From NCBI RefSeq assembly GCF_002127535.1, contig NZ_MUBJ01000014.1, positions 60,927 to 124,926 of the forward strand: 64,000 bases of DNA, given 5' to 3'. Shown piece by piece: positions 49,361 through 60,873 of the stretch. The notes under the pieces are model-generated. The model did not search any database. It worked only from the letters and a program-made list of their open reading frames with translations, and was not told the origin of the DNA. The DNA comes from Xenorhabdus vietnamensis. GTDB taxonomy: Bacteria > Pseudomonadota > Gammaproteobacteria > Enterobacterales > Enterobacteriaceae. Positions within the stretch are counted from its first letter, which is position 1. Each line of letters starts with the position of its first letter. Position numbers and translations under genes: made by a program.

Positions 49361-50077
49361 TTACTCTTTTTGAGTAAGCAACTTTTCCAGCTTATCACCG
49401 CCAACATGGCGGAAATCCTGTCCTTTGACATAATAGAAAATAAATTCACAAATATTCTGGCAACGGTCACCAATGCGCTCAATAGAGCGGGCACAAAAAA
49501 GAGCCGTCATAATATTCGGAATCGTTCTGGGATCTTCCATCATGTAAGTCATTAGCTGACGAACGATGCTTTCATATTCCTGATCAACTTTTTTGTCTTC
49601 ACGATAGATACGGATAGCCTCTTCCAGATCCATGCGGGCAAAGGCATCCAGCACATCATGCAACATTTGGATAGTATGGCGACCCAGTGATTCTAAACTG
49701 ACCAGCAAGGATTGCTGTTGGTGTGAAAATTTTTCAAGCGCAGTCTGGCAGATCTTATTGGCAACATCACCAATTCGCTCCAGTTCAGCAATGGTTTTTG
49801 AAATAACCATGATCAGACGCAGGTCGCTGGCTGTCGGTTGGCGCTTTGCGATGATACGGACACAAGCCTCATCAATCGCCACTTCCATCATATTGACCTT
49901 CTGGTCATTTTCAATCACTTGTCGTGCCAACACTTCATCTTGGTTATGCATCGCCAGAATTGCTTTACTGAGCTGCTCTTCCACCAGCCCACCCATTACC
50001 ATCAATTCTGTACGAATATGTTCCAGTTCAGCAGTAAACTGACCAGAGATGTGTTTGCTGAGATTCAGATTGTCCAT
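49361..50077 (-). CDS. phoU: phosphate signalling protein PhoU
   Basis: A 238-residue protein of two similar three-helix bundles carrying the E/DXXXD metal motifs (DEACVRI and [10 protein letters not shown] in the first half, [13 protein letters not shown] in the second). PhoU links the Pst transporter with PhoR so that the Pho regulon is off when phosphate is plentiful. It is the last gene of pstSCAB-phoU, 17 bp behind pstB. Confidence 0.96.
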   Translation of the reverse strand: MDNLNLSKHISGQFTAELEHIRTELMVMGGLVEEQLSKAILAMHNQDEVLARQVIENDQKVNMMEVAIDEACVRIIAKRQPTASDLRLIMVISKTIAELERIGDVANKICQTALEKFSHQQQSLLVSLESLGRHTIQMLHDVLDAFARMDLEEAIRIYREDKKVDQEYESIVRQLMTYMMEDPRTIPNIMTALFCARSIERIGDRCQNICEFIFYYVKGQDFRHVGGDKLEKLLTQKE

Positions 50078-50094
50078 CTTAAGCTATCCCCATA

Positions 50095-50922
<828 letters not shown>

Positions 50923-51008
50923 TTATCTCTTTAATACCTTTCATGCTTTTATTCCATCGGGTATTCCATCAAGAAATAGCATGTTAAAAATGCAGGTTTG
51001 GAAAAATA

Positions 51009-51917
51009 TTAGTGCTTTTTCTTCGCAAACAACGCACGCGCCGCAATGTTAATCAACAGTACGCACAGAGTGATCAGCAATACTCCTGCCCATGCCAGTT
51101 GCTGCCAGTCAGCAAATGGGCTCATGGCAAACTTGAAAATAGTAACAGGCAAGTTTGCAATCGGCTGGCTGAGATCAGTGCTCCAAAACTGGTTGGAAAG
51201 CGAAGTAAACAACAATGGAGCCGTTTCTCCGGCAATACGGGCGATAGCCAGCAATACCCCCGTAATAATGCCTGATATTGATGCCTTCAACGTGATGGCT
51301 GAAATCATTTTCCATTTTGGTGCTCCCAGTGCATAAGCAGCTTCGCGCAGATTATCCGGTACCAATTTCAGCATGTTCTCTGTCGTGCGAATCACTATGG
51401 GGATCTGCAACAACGCCAGAGCAATGACCCCTGCCCAACCGGAAAAATGTTGCATCTTCGCTACTACGACCATATAGACAAACAACCCGACAACAATCGA
51501 AGGTGCTGAAAGCAAGATGTCATTAATAAAGCGAATGATTTCTGCCAGCCATGAACGGCGACCATATTCCGCCAGATAAATCCCCGCCATAATCCCCAAT
51601 GGCGTACCAAACACCGTTGCCCAGAAGATCAGCAAGCCACTGCCGGCAATGGCGTTTGCCAGCCCACCGCCCCCTGTATTGGGTGGTGGCGTCATCTCAG
51701 TAAACAACGCCAGCGACATACCATCAATGCCTTTAGTGATGGTGGAGATTAAAATCCAACTCAGCCAGAATAACCCAAATGCCATCGTCGCCATGGATAA
51801 CATCAAAGCCAACCGATTTTTCTGCCGACGCCATGACTGCATGCGACGGCGGCTCTTCATGTCCACTTCGCTTGCTGCATCAACTAAATGTAATGGTTGC
51901 TTATTGGTGGTTGTCAT
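51009..51917 (-). CDS. pstA: phosphate ABC transporter permease PstA
   Basis: A 302-residue inner-membrane permease with six helices. [18 protein letters not shown] is the first helix, [22 protein letters not shown] sequence follows, and the EAA loop is [23 protein letters not shown]. The ATG at 51917 has GAGGGG 6 nt upstream and overlaps nothing but the last codon of pstC closely; the ATG at 51932 would sit in that ribosome site. It pairs with PstC to form the phosphate channel. Confidence 0.95.
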   Translation of the reverse strand: MTTTNKQPLHLVDAASEVDMKSRRRMQSWRRQKNRLALMLSMATMAFGLFWLSWILISTITKGIDGMSLALFTEMTPPPNTGGGGLANAIAGSGLLIFWATVFGTPLGIMAGIYLAEYGRRSWLAEIIRFINDILLSAPSIVVGLFVYMVVVAKMQHFSGWAGVIALALLQIPIVIRTTENMLKLVPDNLREAAYALGAPKWKMISAITLKASISGIITGVLLAIARIAGETAPLLFTSLSNQFWSTDLSQPIANLPVTIFKFAMSPFADWQQLAWAGVLLITLCVLLINIAARALFAKKKH

Positions 51918-51918
51918 C

Positions 51919-52875
51919 TCAGCGCCCCTCATTTTTTGCCAGACGCATAATCATCAATTTTGACAACGCCAACACAATAAAGGTGATTACAAATAAAATC
52001 AGCCCCAGCTCCATCAGTGCGGCGGTATGCAGGCCAGATTCAGCCTCTGCAAATTCATTCGCCAATGCAGAGGTGATACTGTTCCCCGGCATGTACAGAG
52101 ACAAACTATCCAGTTGGTAGGTATTACCGATAATAAAGGTGACAGCCATTGTTTCTCCCAATGCCCGACCAAGCCCCAACATCACGCCCCCAATCACACC
52201 ATTCTTGGTATAAGGCAAAACGATATGCCAAATCACTTCCCATGTTGTACAACCAATGCCATAGGCAGACTCTTTCATCATCACGGGGGTTTGTTCAAAC
52301 ACATCACGCATTACAGAAGCGATATAGGGAATAATCATGATGGCAAGAATGACACCTGCCGCCAGAATGCCAATGCCAAAGGCGGGGCCAGAGAACAACT
52401 CGCCAACGATAGGAAGGCTCGAGAGCACATCACCGACGGGTTGCTGGAAATACGTGGCAAATAATGGAGCAAAAACAAACAGTCCCCACATGCCATAAAC
52501 GATACTGGGGATGGCTGCCAATAGCTCAATGGCCACGCCCAACGGACGTTTCAACCAATTCGGAGCTAATTCCGTCAGAAACAGGGCGATGCCAAAACTC
52601 ACCGGAACCGCAATAATCAAGGCAATTAATGAAGTCATCAATGTGCCATAAATCGGTACTAACGCGCCAAACACTCCCGCTGGTGCATCCCACTCTTTGC
52701 TCCACAAGAAAGCAAAACCAAATGTTTGTAGACTCGGCCAAGAAGCAATGATCAGCGAAACGATAATGCCTCCCAACAGGAACAAAGTCAGCAACGCCGC
52801 TAGCCTAACCAGGATGCTGAAAATAATGTCGCCATTTTTGCTTGGTGCTTTCAGTGCCGTTTTACGTTCGGCCAT
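51919..52875 (-). CDS. pstC: phosphate ABC transporter permease PstC
   Basis: A 318-residue permease. Conserved segments are [17 protein letters not shown] (first helix), [30 protein letters not shown] and the EAA loop [21 protein letters not shown]. The ATG at 52875 makes the N-terminus equal in length to the E. coli protein; ATG 52890 is possible. Between pstS and pstC lies a hairpin that probably lowers expression of the membrane genes relative to the binding protein. Confidence 0.94.
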   Translation of the reverse strand: MAERKTALKAPSKNGDIIFSILVRLAALLTLFLLGGIIVSLIIASWPSLQTFGFAFLWSKEWDAPAGVFGALVPIYGTLMTSLIALIIAVPVSFGIALFLTELAPNWLKRPLGVAIELLAAIPSIVYGMWGLFVFAPLFATYFQQPVGDVLSSLPIVGELFSGPAFGIGILAAGVILAIMIIPYIASVMRDVFEQTPVMMKESAYGIGCTTWEVIWHIVLPYTKNGVIGGVMLGLGRALGETMAVTFIIGNTYQLDSLSLYMPGNSITSALANEFAEAESGLHTAALMELGLILFVITFIVLALSKLMIMRLAKNEGR

Positions 52876-52902
52876 ACGCTTAATTCTCATTTTGAGTTAT
52901 TT

Positions 52903-52920
52903 CCCCCTTAATAAAGGGGG
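52903..52920 (-). promoter_or_regulatory. intercistronic hairpin between pstS and pstC
   Basis: CCCCCTT-AATA-AAGGGGG, a 7-bp GC-rich stem without a T-tail. It could be a barrier to 3' exonucleases that stabilises the pstS part of the message. Confidence 0.6.
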
Positions 52921-52960
52921 AGATTTTATAATCGCCGGTTCACACCGGTGATAGGAAAAT

Positions 52961-54001
52961 TCAATATAGCGGTTTGCCACTGCTGTCTTTGATGTTGCTC
53001 TTCCATGCTGCACGTACCTGACTGACTACTTCTTTTGGCAGAGCAGCATAATCCAAATCCTGCGCCTGTTTTTTGCCTTTGTCATAAGCCCAATCGAAGA
53101 ATTTCAGAATTTCGGTACCATTCTCTGCATTTGCCTGTTGTTTATGGATGAGAATGAATGTGGTGGATGTAATTGGCCACGCATTATTACCTTTTTGATT
53201 TGTCAGATCCTGAGCAAAGCTACTGTTCCAATCTGCACCTTTGGCGGCAGCACTGAAACTCTCTCCGGTAGGTGCAACTACTGCACCATCCGCTGAGAGC
53301 AATTTGGTATAAGCAAGGTTATTCTGCTTCGCATAGGTATATTCGACATAACCAATCGAGCCAGGCAGACGCTGAACAAATGCAGCAATTCCATCATTGC
53401 CTTTGCCGCCTAATCCGGTTGGCCATTTGACGGTCGAGCCTGCCCCAACTTTTTGTTTCCAATCGCTGTTAACTTTAGACAGATAACTCGTGAAGACGTA
53501 GGAAGTCCCTGATCCATCGGCACGACGAACCACGGCAATGTTTTGATCGGGTAATTTGAGATTAGGATTCAGTTTTGCAATCGCGGGGTCATTCCATTTC
53601 TTGATATTCCCCAGATAGATGTCACCAAGGGCTTTACCATCCAGAACCAACTGACCGGATTTAACACCGGAAATGTTCACCGCCAGCACAATACCACCGA
53701 TTACCGTCGGGAACTGGAACAACCCATCAGCAGCCAACTTTTCATCAGGAAGAGGAGCATCGGATGCACCAAAATCAACAGTATTGGCAATAATCTGTTT
53801 TACACCACCAGAAGAGCCGATACCCTGATAATTAACTTTGTTGCCAGTTTCTTTCTGATAAGAATCCGCCCATTTGGTATATATCGGTGCTGGAAATGTC
53901 GCACCTGCTCCCGTCAAGCTGGTGGCAGCAAATGAAGACAGGGATGTCATGGCAAATACAGCGGCCATGATACTCGCCACGGTAGTACGCATTGATTTCA
54001 T
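52961..54001 (-). CDS. pstS: periplasmic phosphate-binding protein PstS
   Basis: A 346-residue binding protein with a signal peptide (about 1-25, ending SFAA). Phosphate-binding segments are [34 protein letters not shown] and [16 protein letters not shown]. The ATG at 54001 has AGGAGAG upstream and matches E. coli PstS; the frame opens earlier at 54028. A Pho box 133 bp upstream predicts induction by PhoB under phosphate limitation. Confidence 0.96.
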   Translation of the reverse strand: MKSMRTTVASIMAAVFAMTSLSSFAATSLTGAGATFPAPIYTKWADSYQKETGNKVNYQGIGSSGGVKQIIANTVDFGASDAPLPDEKLAADGLFQFPTVIGGIVLAVNISGVKSGQLVLDGKALGDIYLGNIKKWNDPAIAKLNPNLKLPDQNIAVVRRADGSGTSYVFTSYLSKVNSDWKQKVGAGSTVKWPTGLGGKGNDGIAAFVQRLPGSIGYVEYTYAKQNNLAYTKLLSADGAVVAPTGESFSAAAKGADWNSSFAQDLTNQKGNNAWPITSTTFILIHKQQANAENGTEILKFFDWAYDKGKKQAQDLDYAALPKEVVSQVRAAWKSNIKDSSGKPLY

Positions 54002-54132
54002 ACTCTCTCCTATTGGGATACACATCATTCATTAAAAATATAATGCCAGGCATGGCTGACAATTTGATTTTTAGGTTAAAAGATGAATCGTGAAGGAAAG
54101 TAAGTGAATTCAATGACAATACAATGTATGAA

Positions 54133-55215
54133 TTATGACATTTTTATGACAGAACGTTTCGGAGATACCTTATTTTGCGGTCTCAGTGGTGTACTCAACG
54201 CTGCACTCAATGGAATATATACGCGGATGGATAACCCTTCTTTTTCACTGCTCCCTACCTGAATACTCCCCCCGTGGATGCCAATGATACGGTGGATAAT
54301 CGCAAGCCCCAATCCCGCGCCACCATTGCTACGGATGCTGCTGGCCCGAACGCCTTGCTTGAAAGGCTGGAATAAAATAGCGACTTCTTCCTCTGTTATC
54401 CCGGTGCCGTTGTCATCAATCTGAAACCAGCCAAATTTTTCTGTTGAACCGCTACTGATTCGAATCCATCCATTGCCATAACGCCGGGCATTAGTGAACA
54501 TATTGACCAATACACGTTTGACGGAAAGGGAATGGGCTAAAATAAAAATTGGATCACTCGACAAGTGATTTTCGATATCGACATCGGTTATACAGCGTTG
54601 TTCTGCCTCAATCACCTCTTCAAGCAACCCATTCAATTCACAGCATGTGAATGGCACATCCTGCCCTGCCCGCTGATAATCAATGAACTGATCAATCATG
54701 GCATTGCACTCTTCAATATCCTGATGGATAGATTCTGTCAGAAAACCATCTTTTTCCCCCAGCATTTCCATCGCCAGACGAATACGGGTAAGTGGGGTGC
54801 GCAAATCATGACTCACTCCGGCCATCAATACCGCCTGTTCACTTTCCTGTGATTTCAGCACTGCCGACAATTGGTTGAGTGCTCTAATAACGGAACGGAT
54901 GGCGGGGAATCCCTTTTCAGGCAACGGTGACACTCTTCTTCCTTTTTCCATGTCGATGACTGCTTCATGTATGGACTTCAATGCCCATTTTTGGATAGCC
55001 AAATACCGCCAGAACACTGCGAACACTGACAATCCCACCACAAAAATACTTATAAAGAGATAAGGAAATATCGCGTTGAAAGAGAATTTTTCGAACGCCA
55101 CCAGAAACAAGGCGACCAGAGAGCTGAACAGCAAGCTGCCCAGCATCAAGTACAAAACATAGGAAAACCAGATACGCAGAGAAAGCCGGGGCTTTTTCAT
55201 GCAGAGATTTTTCAT
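54133..55215 (-). CDS. envZ: osmosensor histidine kinase EnvZ with minimal periplasmic loop
   Basis: A 360-residue sensor kinase that phosphorylates OmpR. TM1 is at about 15-40 and TM2 at about 48-69, so only some seven residues (FEKFSFN) face the periplasm, against roughly 115 in E. coli. HAMP follows. The H-box is [20 protein letters not shown] with His136, and the ATPase boxes are NARRYGNGW (N), DDNGTGI (G1) and GGAGLGLA (G2). A short-loop EnvZ has been described in Xenorhabdus nematophila. The start overlaps the ompR stop by 4 bp (ATGA); an ATG at 55200 is an alternative. The 3' end contains the Pho box of pstS. Confidence 0.95.
   Translation of the reverse strand: MKNLCMKKPRLSLRIWFSYVLYLMLGSLLFSSLVALFLVAFEKFSFNAIFPYLFISIFVVGLSVFAVFWRYLAIQKWALKSIHEAVIDMEKGRRVSPLPEKGFPAIRSVIRALNQLSAVLKSQESEQAVLMAGVSHDLRTPLTRIRLAMEMLGEKDGFLTESIHQDIEECNAMIDQFIDYQRAGQDVPFTCCELNGLLEEVIEAEQRCITDVDIENHLSSDPIFILAHSLSVKRVLVNMFTNARRYGNGWIRISSGSTEKFGWFQIDDNGTGITEEEVAILFQPFKQGVRASSIRSNGGAGLGLAIIHRIIGIHGGSIQVGSSEKEGLSIRVYIPLSAALSTPLRPQNKVSPKRSVIKMS
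54134..54152 (-). promoter_or_regulatory. Pho box of the pst operon inside the envZ 3' end
   Basis: CTGTCATAAAAATGTCATA on the minus strand matches the PhoB consensus (two CTGTCAT-type repeats 11 bp apart) at about 17 of 18 positions. It lies in the last codons of envZ, and a -10-like TACATT follows about 8 bp downstream. Confidence 0.88.
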
Positions 55216-55931
55216 ACCTTGCTTCCATCAGGAACAAAAACGTATCCCAACCCCCAGACAGTCTGGATATAGCGCGGATGGGCAGGATCTTCTTCAATCA
55301 GGCGACGCAGGCGGGAAACCTGTACATCAATGGAACGCTCCATAGCGCCATATTCTCGTCCCCGAGCCAGACTCATCAATTTATCCCGTGATAACGGCTC
55401 CCGAGGGTGAGAAACCAATACTTTCAGCACAGCAAATTCCCCACTGGTCAAAGGCAACAACTCATCCTGATGAAACATTTCACGTGTTCCGAGATCAAGT
55501 TTAAATTTCCCGAAATGGATCACCGCATCATCTGATGCCGGCGCTCCCGGCAACTCATTCGTTTGTCGCCGCAGAACAGCACGCATGCGTGCCAACAATT
55601 CACGCGGGTTAAAAGGCTTGGCAAGATAATCATCCGCTCCAATTTCAAGACCAACAATCCGATCAACCTCTTCTCCTTTCGCGGATACCATGATGATCGG
55701 AATCGAGTTATGCTGACCTCTTAACCTTCGACAGATAGACAACCCATCCTCGCCTGGCAACATTAAATCCAGGACAATCAATTGAATGGATTCTCTGGTC
55801 AATAAACGATCCATCTGCTCTGCATTTGCTGCGCTGCGCACTTGAAATCCCTGTTCGGATAAATAGCGTTCCAACAACGCCCGCAAGCGCATATCATCAT
55901 CAACAACAAGGATCTTATAACTCTCTTGCAT
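55212..55931 (-). CDS. ompR: response regulator OmpR
   Basis: A 239-residue regulator. The receiver domain (about 1-120) has the acidic pocket DDD (11-13), the phosphorylated Asp55 in [11 protein letters not shown] and Lys in the [10 protein letters not shown] loop. A linker follows, then the winged-helix DNA-binding domain (about 135-235, [24 protein letters not shown]). It controls porin genes and, in Xenorhabdus, motility and exoenzymes. Nearly identical to E. coli OmpR along its length. Confidence 0.97.
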   Translation of the reverse strand: MQESYKILVVDDDMRLRALLERYLSEQGFQVRSAANAEQMDRLLTRESIQLIVLDLMLPGEDGLSICRRLRGQHNSIPIIMVSAKGEEVDRIVGLEIGADDYLAKPFNPRELLARMRAVLRRQTNELPGAPASDDAVIHFGKFKLDLGTREMFHQDELLPLTSGEFAVLKVLVSHPREPLSRDKLMSLARGREYGAMERSIDVQVSRLRRLIEEDPAHPRYIQTVWGLGYVFVPDGSKV

Positions 55932-56122
55932 GTTTCAGCTCCCAAGATGCTCCATGCCCGTAACATCCATTACCTTCACAGAAACCCCATACTTCAATAG
56001 AGACTAACCGCATGTATTTTAAGGCTACTTACAGCATTGGCAACTATTGCTTATGTTTCAGTTTTCCATCCTTGTTTTCTCTATTCTTGTTCTCCCAATT
56101 TCCGCTCCGCAATCGCTGTAAT

Positions 56123-56605
56123 TTATGTCAAAGGCTGATAGCCAATTTCCAGTATCCAGTAAGTCACCTTGCCATTAGGTGTCATCACCGTAACTTCATC
56201 ATCAGCCTGCTTACCAAGTAACGCCCTTGCCACCGGAGAATCAATGGAAATCCATTTCTTGGCAGGATCGAACTCATCCGGCCCCACTAAACGAAAAATA
56301 TGTTCTTCCTCATTCTCGTTTTCAACTTTTACCCATGCCCCAAAAAAGACTTTCCCTTCTTGTCGCGGGTCAGGATCGACAATTTGCAGTACATCTAAAC
56401 GTTTGGACAAAAAACGCACACGACGATCAATTTCCCTTAATCTTTTTTTACCATAAATGTATTCAGCATTCTCTGAACGATCCCCTAATGCAGCAGCATC
56501 TGAAACAGCTTGGGTGACCTTAGGTCGTTCAATTTTCCAGAGATATTTCAATTCCTGATCAAGCGAATGCCAACCTTCCCGGGTAATATAGTTACTCTTG
56601 GCCAT
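56123..56605 (-). CDS. greB: transcription elongation factor GreB
   Basis: A 160-residue Gre factor. The N-terminal coiled coil carries the catalytic acidic tip LGDRSENAEY, and a C-terminal FKBP-like domain follows (GKVFFGAWVKVENE, ISIDSPVARALLGK). GreB enters the RNA polymerase secondary channel and stimulates cleavage of backtracked RNA. The ATG at 56605 matches the family N-terminus; the frame is open from 56617. In E. coli greB is divergent from ompR; here it has the same strand as ompR and is divergent from tex, so the gene is inverted. Confidence 0.94.
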   Translation of the reverse strand: MAKSNYITREGWHSLDQELKYLWKIERPKVTQAVSDAAALGDRSENAEYIYGKKRLREIDRRVRFLSKRLDVLQIVDPDPRQEGKVFFGAWVKVENENEEEHIFRLVGPDEFDPAKKWISIDSPVARALLGKQADDEVTVMTPNGKVTYWILEIGYQPLT

Positions 56606-56650
56606 AAAAAAACTCACTTGAGAAAAGGTGATTAATGGCGAAGTACTATA

Positions 56651-56694
56651 TCTTAATCCAGAAGATATTCGATCTTAACCCAGAAGATATTCGA
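56651..56694. repeat. 2 x 22-bp tandem repeat between greB and tex
   Basis: Two adjacent 22-bp units (core CCAGAAGATATTCGA) differ at one base. A second short duplication, TCTCAGGATG twice, lies at 56824-56843, just upstream of tex. Confidence 0.85.
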
Positions 56695-56879
56695 TTAATT
56701 CTGTCGCAACATGACCGAAATATCGCACTAAACTGGAAATTATCGCGCTCAGCACGTATAAATGGAGCCAGTTTGAACCATGCCGATACTGTTTCAGGTG
56801 AAATTTGATCTTATCCGGCTCTGTCTCAGGATGTCTCAGGATGTCTACAGACGCCAAGAAAGTTGAAGAAAAACAGACC

Positions 56880-59237
56880 ATGAATGAATCTTTAAGTCGA
56901 ATCATTGCCGGTGAGCTACAGGCTCAACCACAGCAAGCCCTAGCCGCCATTACTCTGCTTGATGAGGGAAATACCGTACCCTTTATCGCCCGTTACCGTA
57001 AAGAGGCCACCGGTGGTCTGGATGACACGCAGCTCCGCCAGCTCGAAAGCCGCCTCGGTTATCTGCGCGACCTGTCCAACCGCCGTCAGACTATTCTGAA
57101 ATCGATTGAGGAGCAGGGAAAGTTAACTGTTGAGCTTGCAGAAGCGATTAACGCCACGCAGAGCAAAACCGAATTGGAAGACCTGTACCTACCTTATAAA
57201 CCTAAACGCCGCACCCGCGGACAAACAGCTATTGAAGCCGGGTTAGAGCCTCTGGCTGATCTGCTGTGGCAAGATCCACAGCAAGAGCCAGAATTGGCAG
57301 CGGCTACCTATGTTGATACGGACAAAGGTGTTGCTGATACCAAAGCGGCATTGGATGGCGCACGTTATATCCTGATGGAACGTTTCGCTGAAGATGCGGC
57401 TCTGCTGGCGAAAGTACGTGAATACCTATGGAAAAATGCTCATTTGGTTTCCAGAGTTGCCGAAAGCAAAGAAGAAGAAGGTGCCAAGTTCAGCGATTAT
57501 TTCGATCACCACGAAGCTATCTCGACGGTTCCTTCCCACCGTGCCCTTGCCATGTTCCGTGGACGCAATGAAGGCATTCTGCAACTGTCTTTGAATGCCG
57601 ATCCACAGTTTGAGGAAGCCCCAAAAGAGAGTTACTGCGAGCAAATTATTACCGATCACCTTAACCTGCGCCTGAATAATGCACCGGCTGACAACTGGCG
57701 CAAAGCCGTGGTGAACTGGACATGGCGCATCAAAGTGCTGCTGCATCTGGAAACCGAACTGATGGGTACGCTGCGCGAGAAAGCCGAAGATGAAGCCATC
57801 AACGTATTCGCCCGTAACCTGCATGACCTGCTGATGGCTGCACCTGCGGGCATGCGCGCAACAATGGGGCTGGATCCGGGCTTGCGCACAGGGGTAAAAG
57901 TCGCCGTTGTTGATGCGACAGGCAAACTCATTGCCACCGATACCATTTATCCGCATACAGGGCAGGAAAACAAAGCAACTGCAACCGTCGCAGCCCTGTG
58001 CACCAAACATCAGGTGGAATTAGTCGCCATTGGTAACGGTACTGCATCCCGTGAAACAGAACGTTTCTTCGCTAATATCCAGAAACAATATCCTGACGTC
58101 ACGGCACAAAAAGTAGTTGTCAGCGAAGCAGGCGCTTCTGTTTACTCCGCTTCTGAGTTGGCTGCACAAGAATTTCCTGATCTGGATGTTTCCCTGCGGG
58201 GCGCTGTTTCCATCGCCCGCCGCCTGCAAGATCCGCTGGCTGAACTGGTAAAAATCGAACCAAAATCTATCGGTGTTGGTCAATACCAGCATGATGTCAG
58301 CCAGATTCAACTTGCCAAAAAACTGGATAACGTGGTTGAGGACTGTGTAAACGGCGTTGGCGTTGACCTGAACACAGCTTCTGTCGCTTTGCTGACTCGC
58401 GTTGCAGGTCTGAGCCGTGCTGTTGCCCAAAATATCGTTAACTGGCGTGATGAGAATGGCCGCTTCAATAACCGTGACGAACTGCTGAAAGTCAATCGTC
58501 TGGGGCCGAAAGCCTTCCTGCAATGTGCTGGCTTCCTGCGCATCAATCAGGGTGACAACCCGCTGGATGCTTCAACGGTTCACCCAGAAACCTATCCAGT
58601 GGTTGAGAAGATCCTGACAACAATCGAGCAGACCCTGCCTGAATTGATGGGTAACCCTGCTATCCTGCGTAATTTGAGCGCTCAGGATTTCACAACAGCA
58701 AAATTCGGCATCCCGACTGTCACCGATATTCTGAAAGAGCTGGAAAAGCCGGGTCGCGATCCTCGCCCTGAGTTCAAGACAGCTTCGTTTGCCGATGGTG
58801 TTGAAACTATGAACGACCTGCAAGTGGGTATGATCTTGGAAGGCTCCGTGACTAACGTGACTAATTTCGGCGCGTTCGTGGATATCGGTGTCCATCAGGA
58901 TGGCCTGGTTCATATCTCTTCATTGTCCGATCGCTTTGTGGAAAATCCACATACCGTAGTCAAAACGGGCGACATCGTGAAAGTGAAAGTGATGGATGTT
59001 GACCTCAACCGCAAACGTATTGCATTGACCATGCGTCTTGATGAGCAACCAGGTGAAACTCAGGCACGCCGGAGTCCTCAAGGTGGCAACCGTCAGGATC
59101 GCAATGACCAGAGCCGCAATAATCGCAACGGTAATGGCAATGGCAGAAACCACCAAAACTCGCGTTCAGGTTCTGCAACATTAGCCAACAGCGCCATGAG
59201 TGATGCACTCGCAGCTGCCTTTAATAAAAAACGTTAA
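56880..59237 (+). CDS. tex: RNA-binding transcription accessory protein Tex
   Basis: A 785-residue Tex/YhgF protein. In order: the Tex N-terminal helical domain ([26 protein letters not shown]), a YqgF/RuvX nuclease-like domain ([17 protein letters not shown]), helix-hairpin-helix motifs ([21 protein letters not shown]), and an S1 RNA-binding domain ([24 protein letters not shown]) near the end. The last 50 residues are a low-complexity Arg/Asn/Gly/Gln tail. The start [12 protein letters not shown] is taken by homology. ATG 56841 lies in frame and has AGG directly before it, so a 13-residue longer form cannot be excluded. Confidence 0.93.
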   Translation: MNESLSRIIAGELQAQPQQALAAITLLDEGNTVPFIARYRKEATGGLDDTQLRQLESRLGYLRDLSNRRQTILKSIEEQGKLTVELAEAINATQSKTELEDLYLPYKPKRRTRGQTAIEAGLEPLADLLWQDPQQEPELAAATYVDTDKGVADTKAALDGARYILMERFAEDAALLAKVREYLWKNAHLVSRVAESKEEEGAKFSDYFDHHEAISTVPSHRALAMFRGRNEGILQLSLNADPQFEEAPKESYCEQIITDHLNLRLNNAPADNWRKAVVNWTWRIKVLLHLETELMGTLREKAEDEAINVFARNLHDLLMAAPAGMRATMGLDPGLRTGVKVAVVDATGKLIATDTIYPHTGQENKATATVAALCTKHQVELVAIGNGTASRETERFFANIQKQYPDVTAQKVVVSEAGASVYSASELAAQEFPDLDVSLRGAVSIARRLQDPLAELVKIEPKSIGVGQYQHDVSQIQLAKKLDNVVEDCVNGVGVDLNTASVALLTRVAGLSRAVAQNIVNWRDENGRFNNRDELLKVNRLGPKAFLQCAGFLRINQGDNPLDASTVHPETYPVVEKILTTIEQTLPELMGNPAILRNLSAQDFTTAKFGIPTVTDILKELEKPGRDPRPEFKTASFADGVETMNDLQVGMILEGSVTNVTNFGAFVDIGVHQDGLVHISSLSDRFVENPHTVVKTGDIVKVKVMDVDLNRKRIALTMRLDEQPGETQARRSPQGGNRQDRNDQSRNNRNGNGNGRNHQNSRSGSATLANSAMSDALAAAFNKKR

Positions 59238-59701
59238 TTAGCAAAAACGCTTGCTGACATAAATGATTTCCTGAACTGGCACAATTTCAGCCAGTTCAGG
59301 ATCTTTCCAAAAATACAGTATTGTTGTGACTGCTTTATGAAAAGGCGTGAAATTAATTAAAGTTTTAATCATTAAATATCACTAAATATATTTTTAATTC
59401 AAATAAACTATTACGTGAGAATAAATAAAGCACTCTTACCAACAACCCATAAAAAGCCCTTATTTTCATAAGGATGATTATATTTATTGCTGACATGATA
59501 AATTTGAATAAGTAATGACACCTGCATATTTTTATTAATATTCCGTATAATTCGTTTCGCAATAAATCTCATAATAACGTGGGTTTATTGAATAATATAA
59601 AAATATAAATCATTCATAGAATCCTAAGTTTTTATACCAATGGGCATCAATTTGCAGATATACCGGTATAAAAAACGCATTCACACTGTTGAGGAAAAAC
59701 C
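59238..59701. other. 464-bp spacer: tex terminator and AT-rich upstream DNA
   Basis: A perfect 11-bp stem, CCTGAACTGGC / GCCAGTTCAGG (59270-59300), with ATCTTTCC behind it, probably ends tex. The remaining 400 bp are AT-rich; no gene or clear site is seen apart from the presumed promoter of the next gene. Confidence 0.65.
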
Positions 59702-60229
59702 ATGAACAAATACGTCCAAAGCAGTTTTGATCTACTCAGCAATATCCGTTTTTTCGGTCTTTCCACTCATGATCCGGATGCAGACTCAGTCTGGTCATCG
59801 ACTATGTTTTATATTCCGAAATACAACCCACTGACACTGATCTGGTATTCAAAACAAGATACCCGACATTCGCAAGAATTGTGTATCAATCCTCGTGTCA
59901 GCGGTACAATCTACAGCAGTCTGGTCATGCCTGATTCATCACTGGATCTGGCTGGTGCTCAATTTGTTGGTTGTGCCCGCCAAGTCCCCGATGATCAAAT
60001 AAAAGAAACCTATGACTACTTTTTCTTAAAAACTTATCCCGATCCCGCTATCAGAAAGAAAAAATCTCGTCCCATCAGTGACTATCAAGGCCATGCCATA
60101 CGCCGTTTCTATGAATTGGAAATTGAGAAATGGTGGGTGTATGACTCAGACGCCTGGAGCCAACATCAAGATGATGAACGTGTGCAGGTTCCATTGAGTG
60201 AACTACGTTATCCTCCTAAAGGTCAATAA
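59702..60229 (+). CDS. FMN-binding split-barrel protein (YhbP-like)
   Basis: A 175-residue protein of the pyridoxamine-phosphate-oxidase-like split barrel. PDADSVWSSTMFYIPKYNPLTLIWYSKQDTRHSQELCINPRVSGTIYSS has the usual strand pattern with a Cys-containing turn, and GAQFVGCARQVPDD marks the second half. It is similar in outline to E. coli YhbP. Flavin or heme binding and any reductase activity are not certain. It stands alone between tex and feoABC and has its own terminator. Confidence 0.65.
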   Translation: MNKYVQSSFDLLSNIRFFGLSTHDPDADSVWSSTMFYIPKYNPLTLIWYSKQDTRHSQELCINPRVSGTIYSSLVMPDSSLDLAGAQFVGCARQVPDDQIKETYDYFFLKTYPDPAIRKKKSRPISDYQGHAIRRFYELEIEKWWVYDSDAWSQHQDDERVQVPLSELRYPPKGQ

Positions 60230-60237
60230 AACCAACC

Positions 60238-60267
60238 AGCCCTGTTTGATTAACAGGGCTTATTTTT
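60238..60267 (+). terminator. terminator of the split-barrel gene
   Basis: AGCCCTGTT-TGATT-AACAGGGCT forms a 9-bp stem followed by TATTTTT. Confidence 0.92.
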
Positions 60268-60321
60268 CCAAATATTAAATAAGCCTGACAACGATTTACT
60301 TTCAATAAAGTCACCATTAAT

Positions 60322-60335
60322 TTGATTAATATCAA
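60322..60335 (+). promoter_or_regulatory. FNR box of feoABC
   Basis: TTGATTAATATCAA is a perfect FNR consensus (TTGAT-N4-ATCAA). A -10-like TATAAA begins at 60356, so the box would be centred near -40, the class II activating position. Anaerobic induction, as for E. coli feo, is inferred. Confidence 0.88.
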
Positions 60336-60453
60336 CTTGTTCCTGCGTTATTCAGTATAAATAACCAGTATCACAGTTGCGTATCCTTATCATTAACAAT
60401 TAGAATCCAGAGCAATTACCGCAATTTTTTCTTGTGAATTCCCCTTTATTGAG

Positions 60454-60472
60454 GATAATAATTCTCATAATC
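60454..60472 (+). promoter_or_regulatory. Fur box of feoABC
   Basis: GATAATAATTCTCATAATC matches the 19-bp Fur consensus GATAATGATAATCATTATC at 15 positions. It lies 32 bp before feoA, downstream of the FNR-linked promoter, so it may block transcription or overlap a second promoter. Confidence 0.8.
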
Positions 60473-60503
60473 ACTTATTTTTTCAGTCCAAATGGAGAGT
60501 TAT

Positions 60504-60731
60504 ATGGTTCTTATTCCAGAACATAGATATAAAATTCTGGGATTTTCTCCAGAGATTAGTCCCGCTTACCGGCAAAAACTATTGTCACTCGGCATGTTAC
60601 CAGGCTCAACATTTCAGGTTATTCGCTTTGCTCCATTAGGCGATCCAATACAAATCGAAACACGCAGGGTCAACCTGACTCTTCGTAAACAAGACCTAGC
60701 ATTCCTCATGTTAAATGAAGATCTGAACTAG
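60504..60731 (+). CDS. feoA: ferrous iron transport protein FeoA
   Basis: A 75-residue SH3-like cytoplasmic protein that assists Feo[24 protein letters not shown] and [22 protein letters not shown] are the family blocks. The ATG at 60504 follows GGAGAG by 6 nt and gives the E. coli length; the frame opens at 60492. First gene of feoABC under FNR and Fur sites. Confidence 0.94.
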   Translation: MVLIPEHRYKILGFSPEISPAYRQKLLSLGMLPGSTFQVIRFAPLGDPIQIETRRVNLTLRKQDLAFLMLNEDLN

Positions 60732-60873
60732 CAAAGCGCGGAATCAATGCAGTTCAGAATAAATACCACGTTTATAAACCAAACTCTTTTATAACCTAAA
60801 GTACAAACGTATAACCAGAATACGAAAGTATCACTAGAGTACGGAAGTCGCTTCCTGATTGGCAGAAAGTATA

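Noticed and set aside
54133..55931. phoR-phoB pair beside the pst operon
   Set aside because: Position next to pstS suggests it, but the kinase H-box [17 protein letters not shown] and the regulator sequence are those of EnvZ and OmpR, and greB-tex-feo follow as in the E. coli ompR region.
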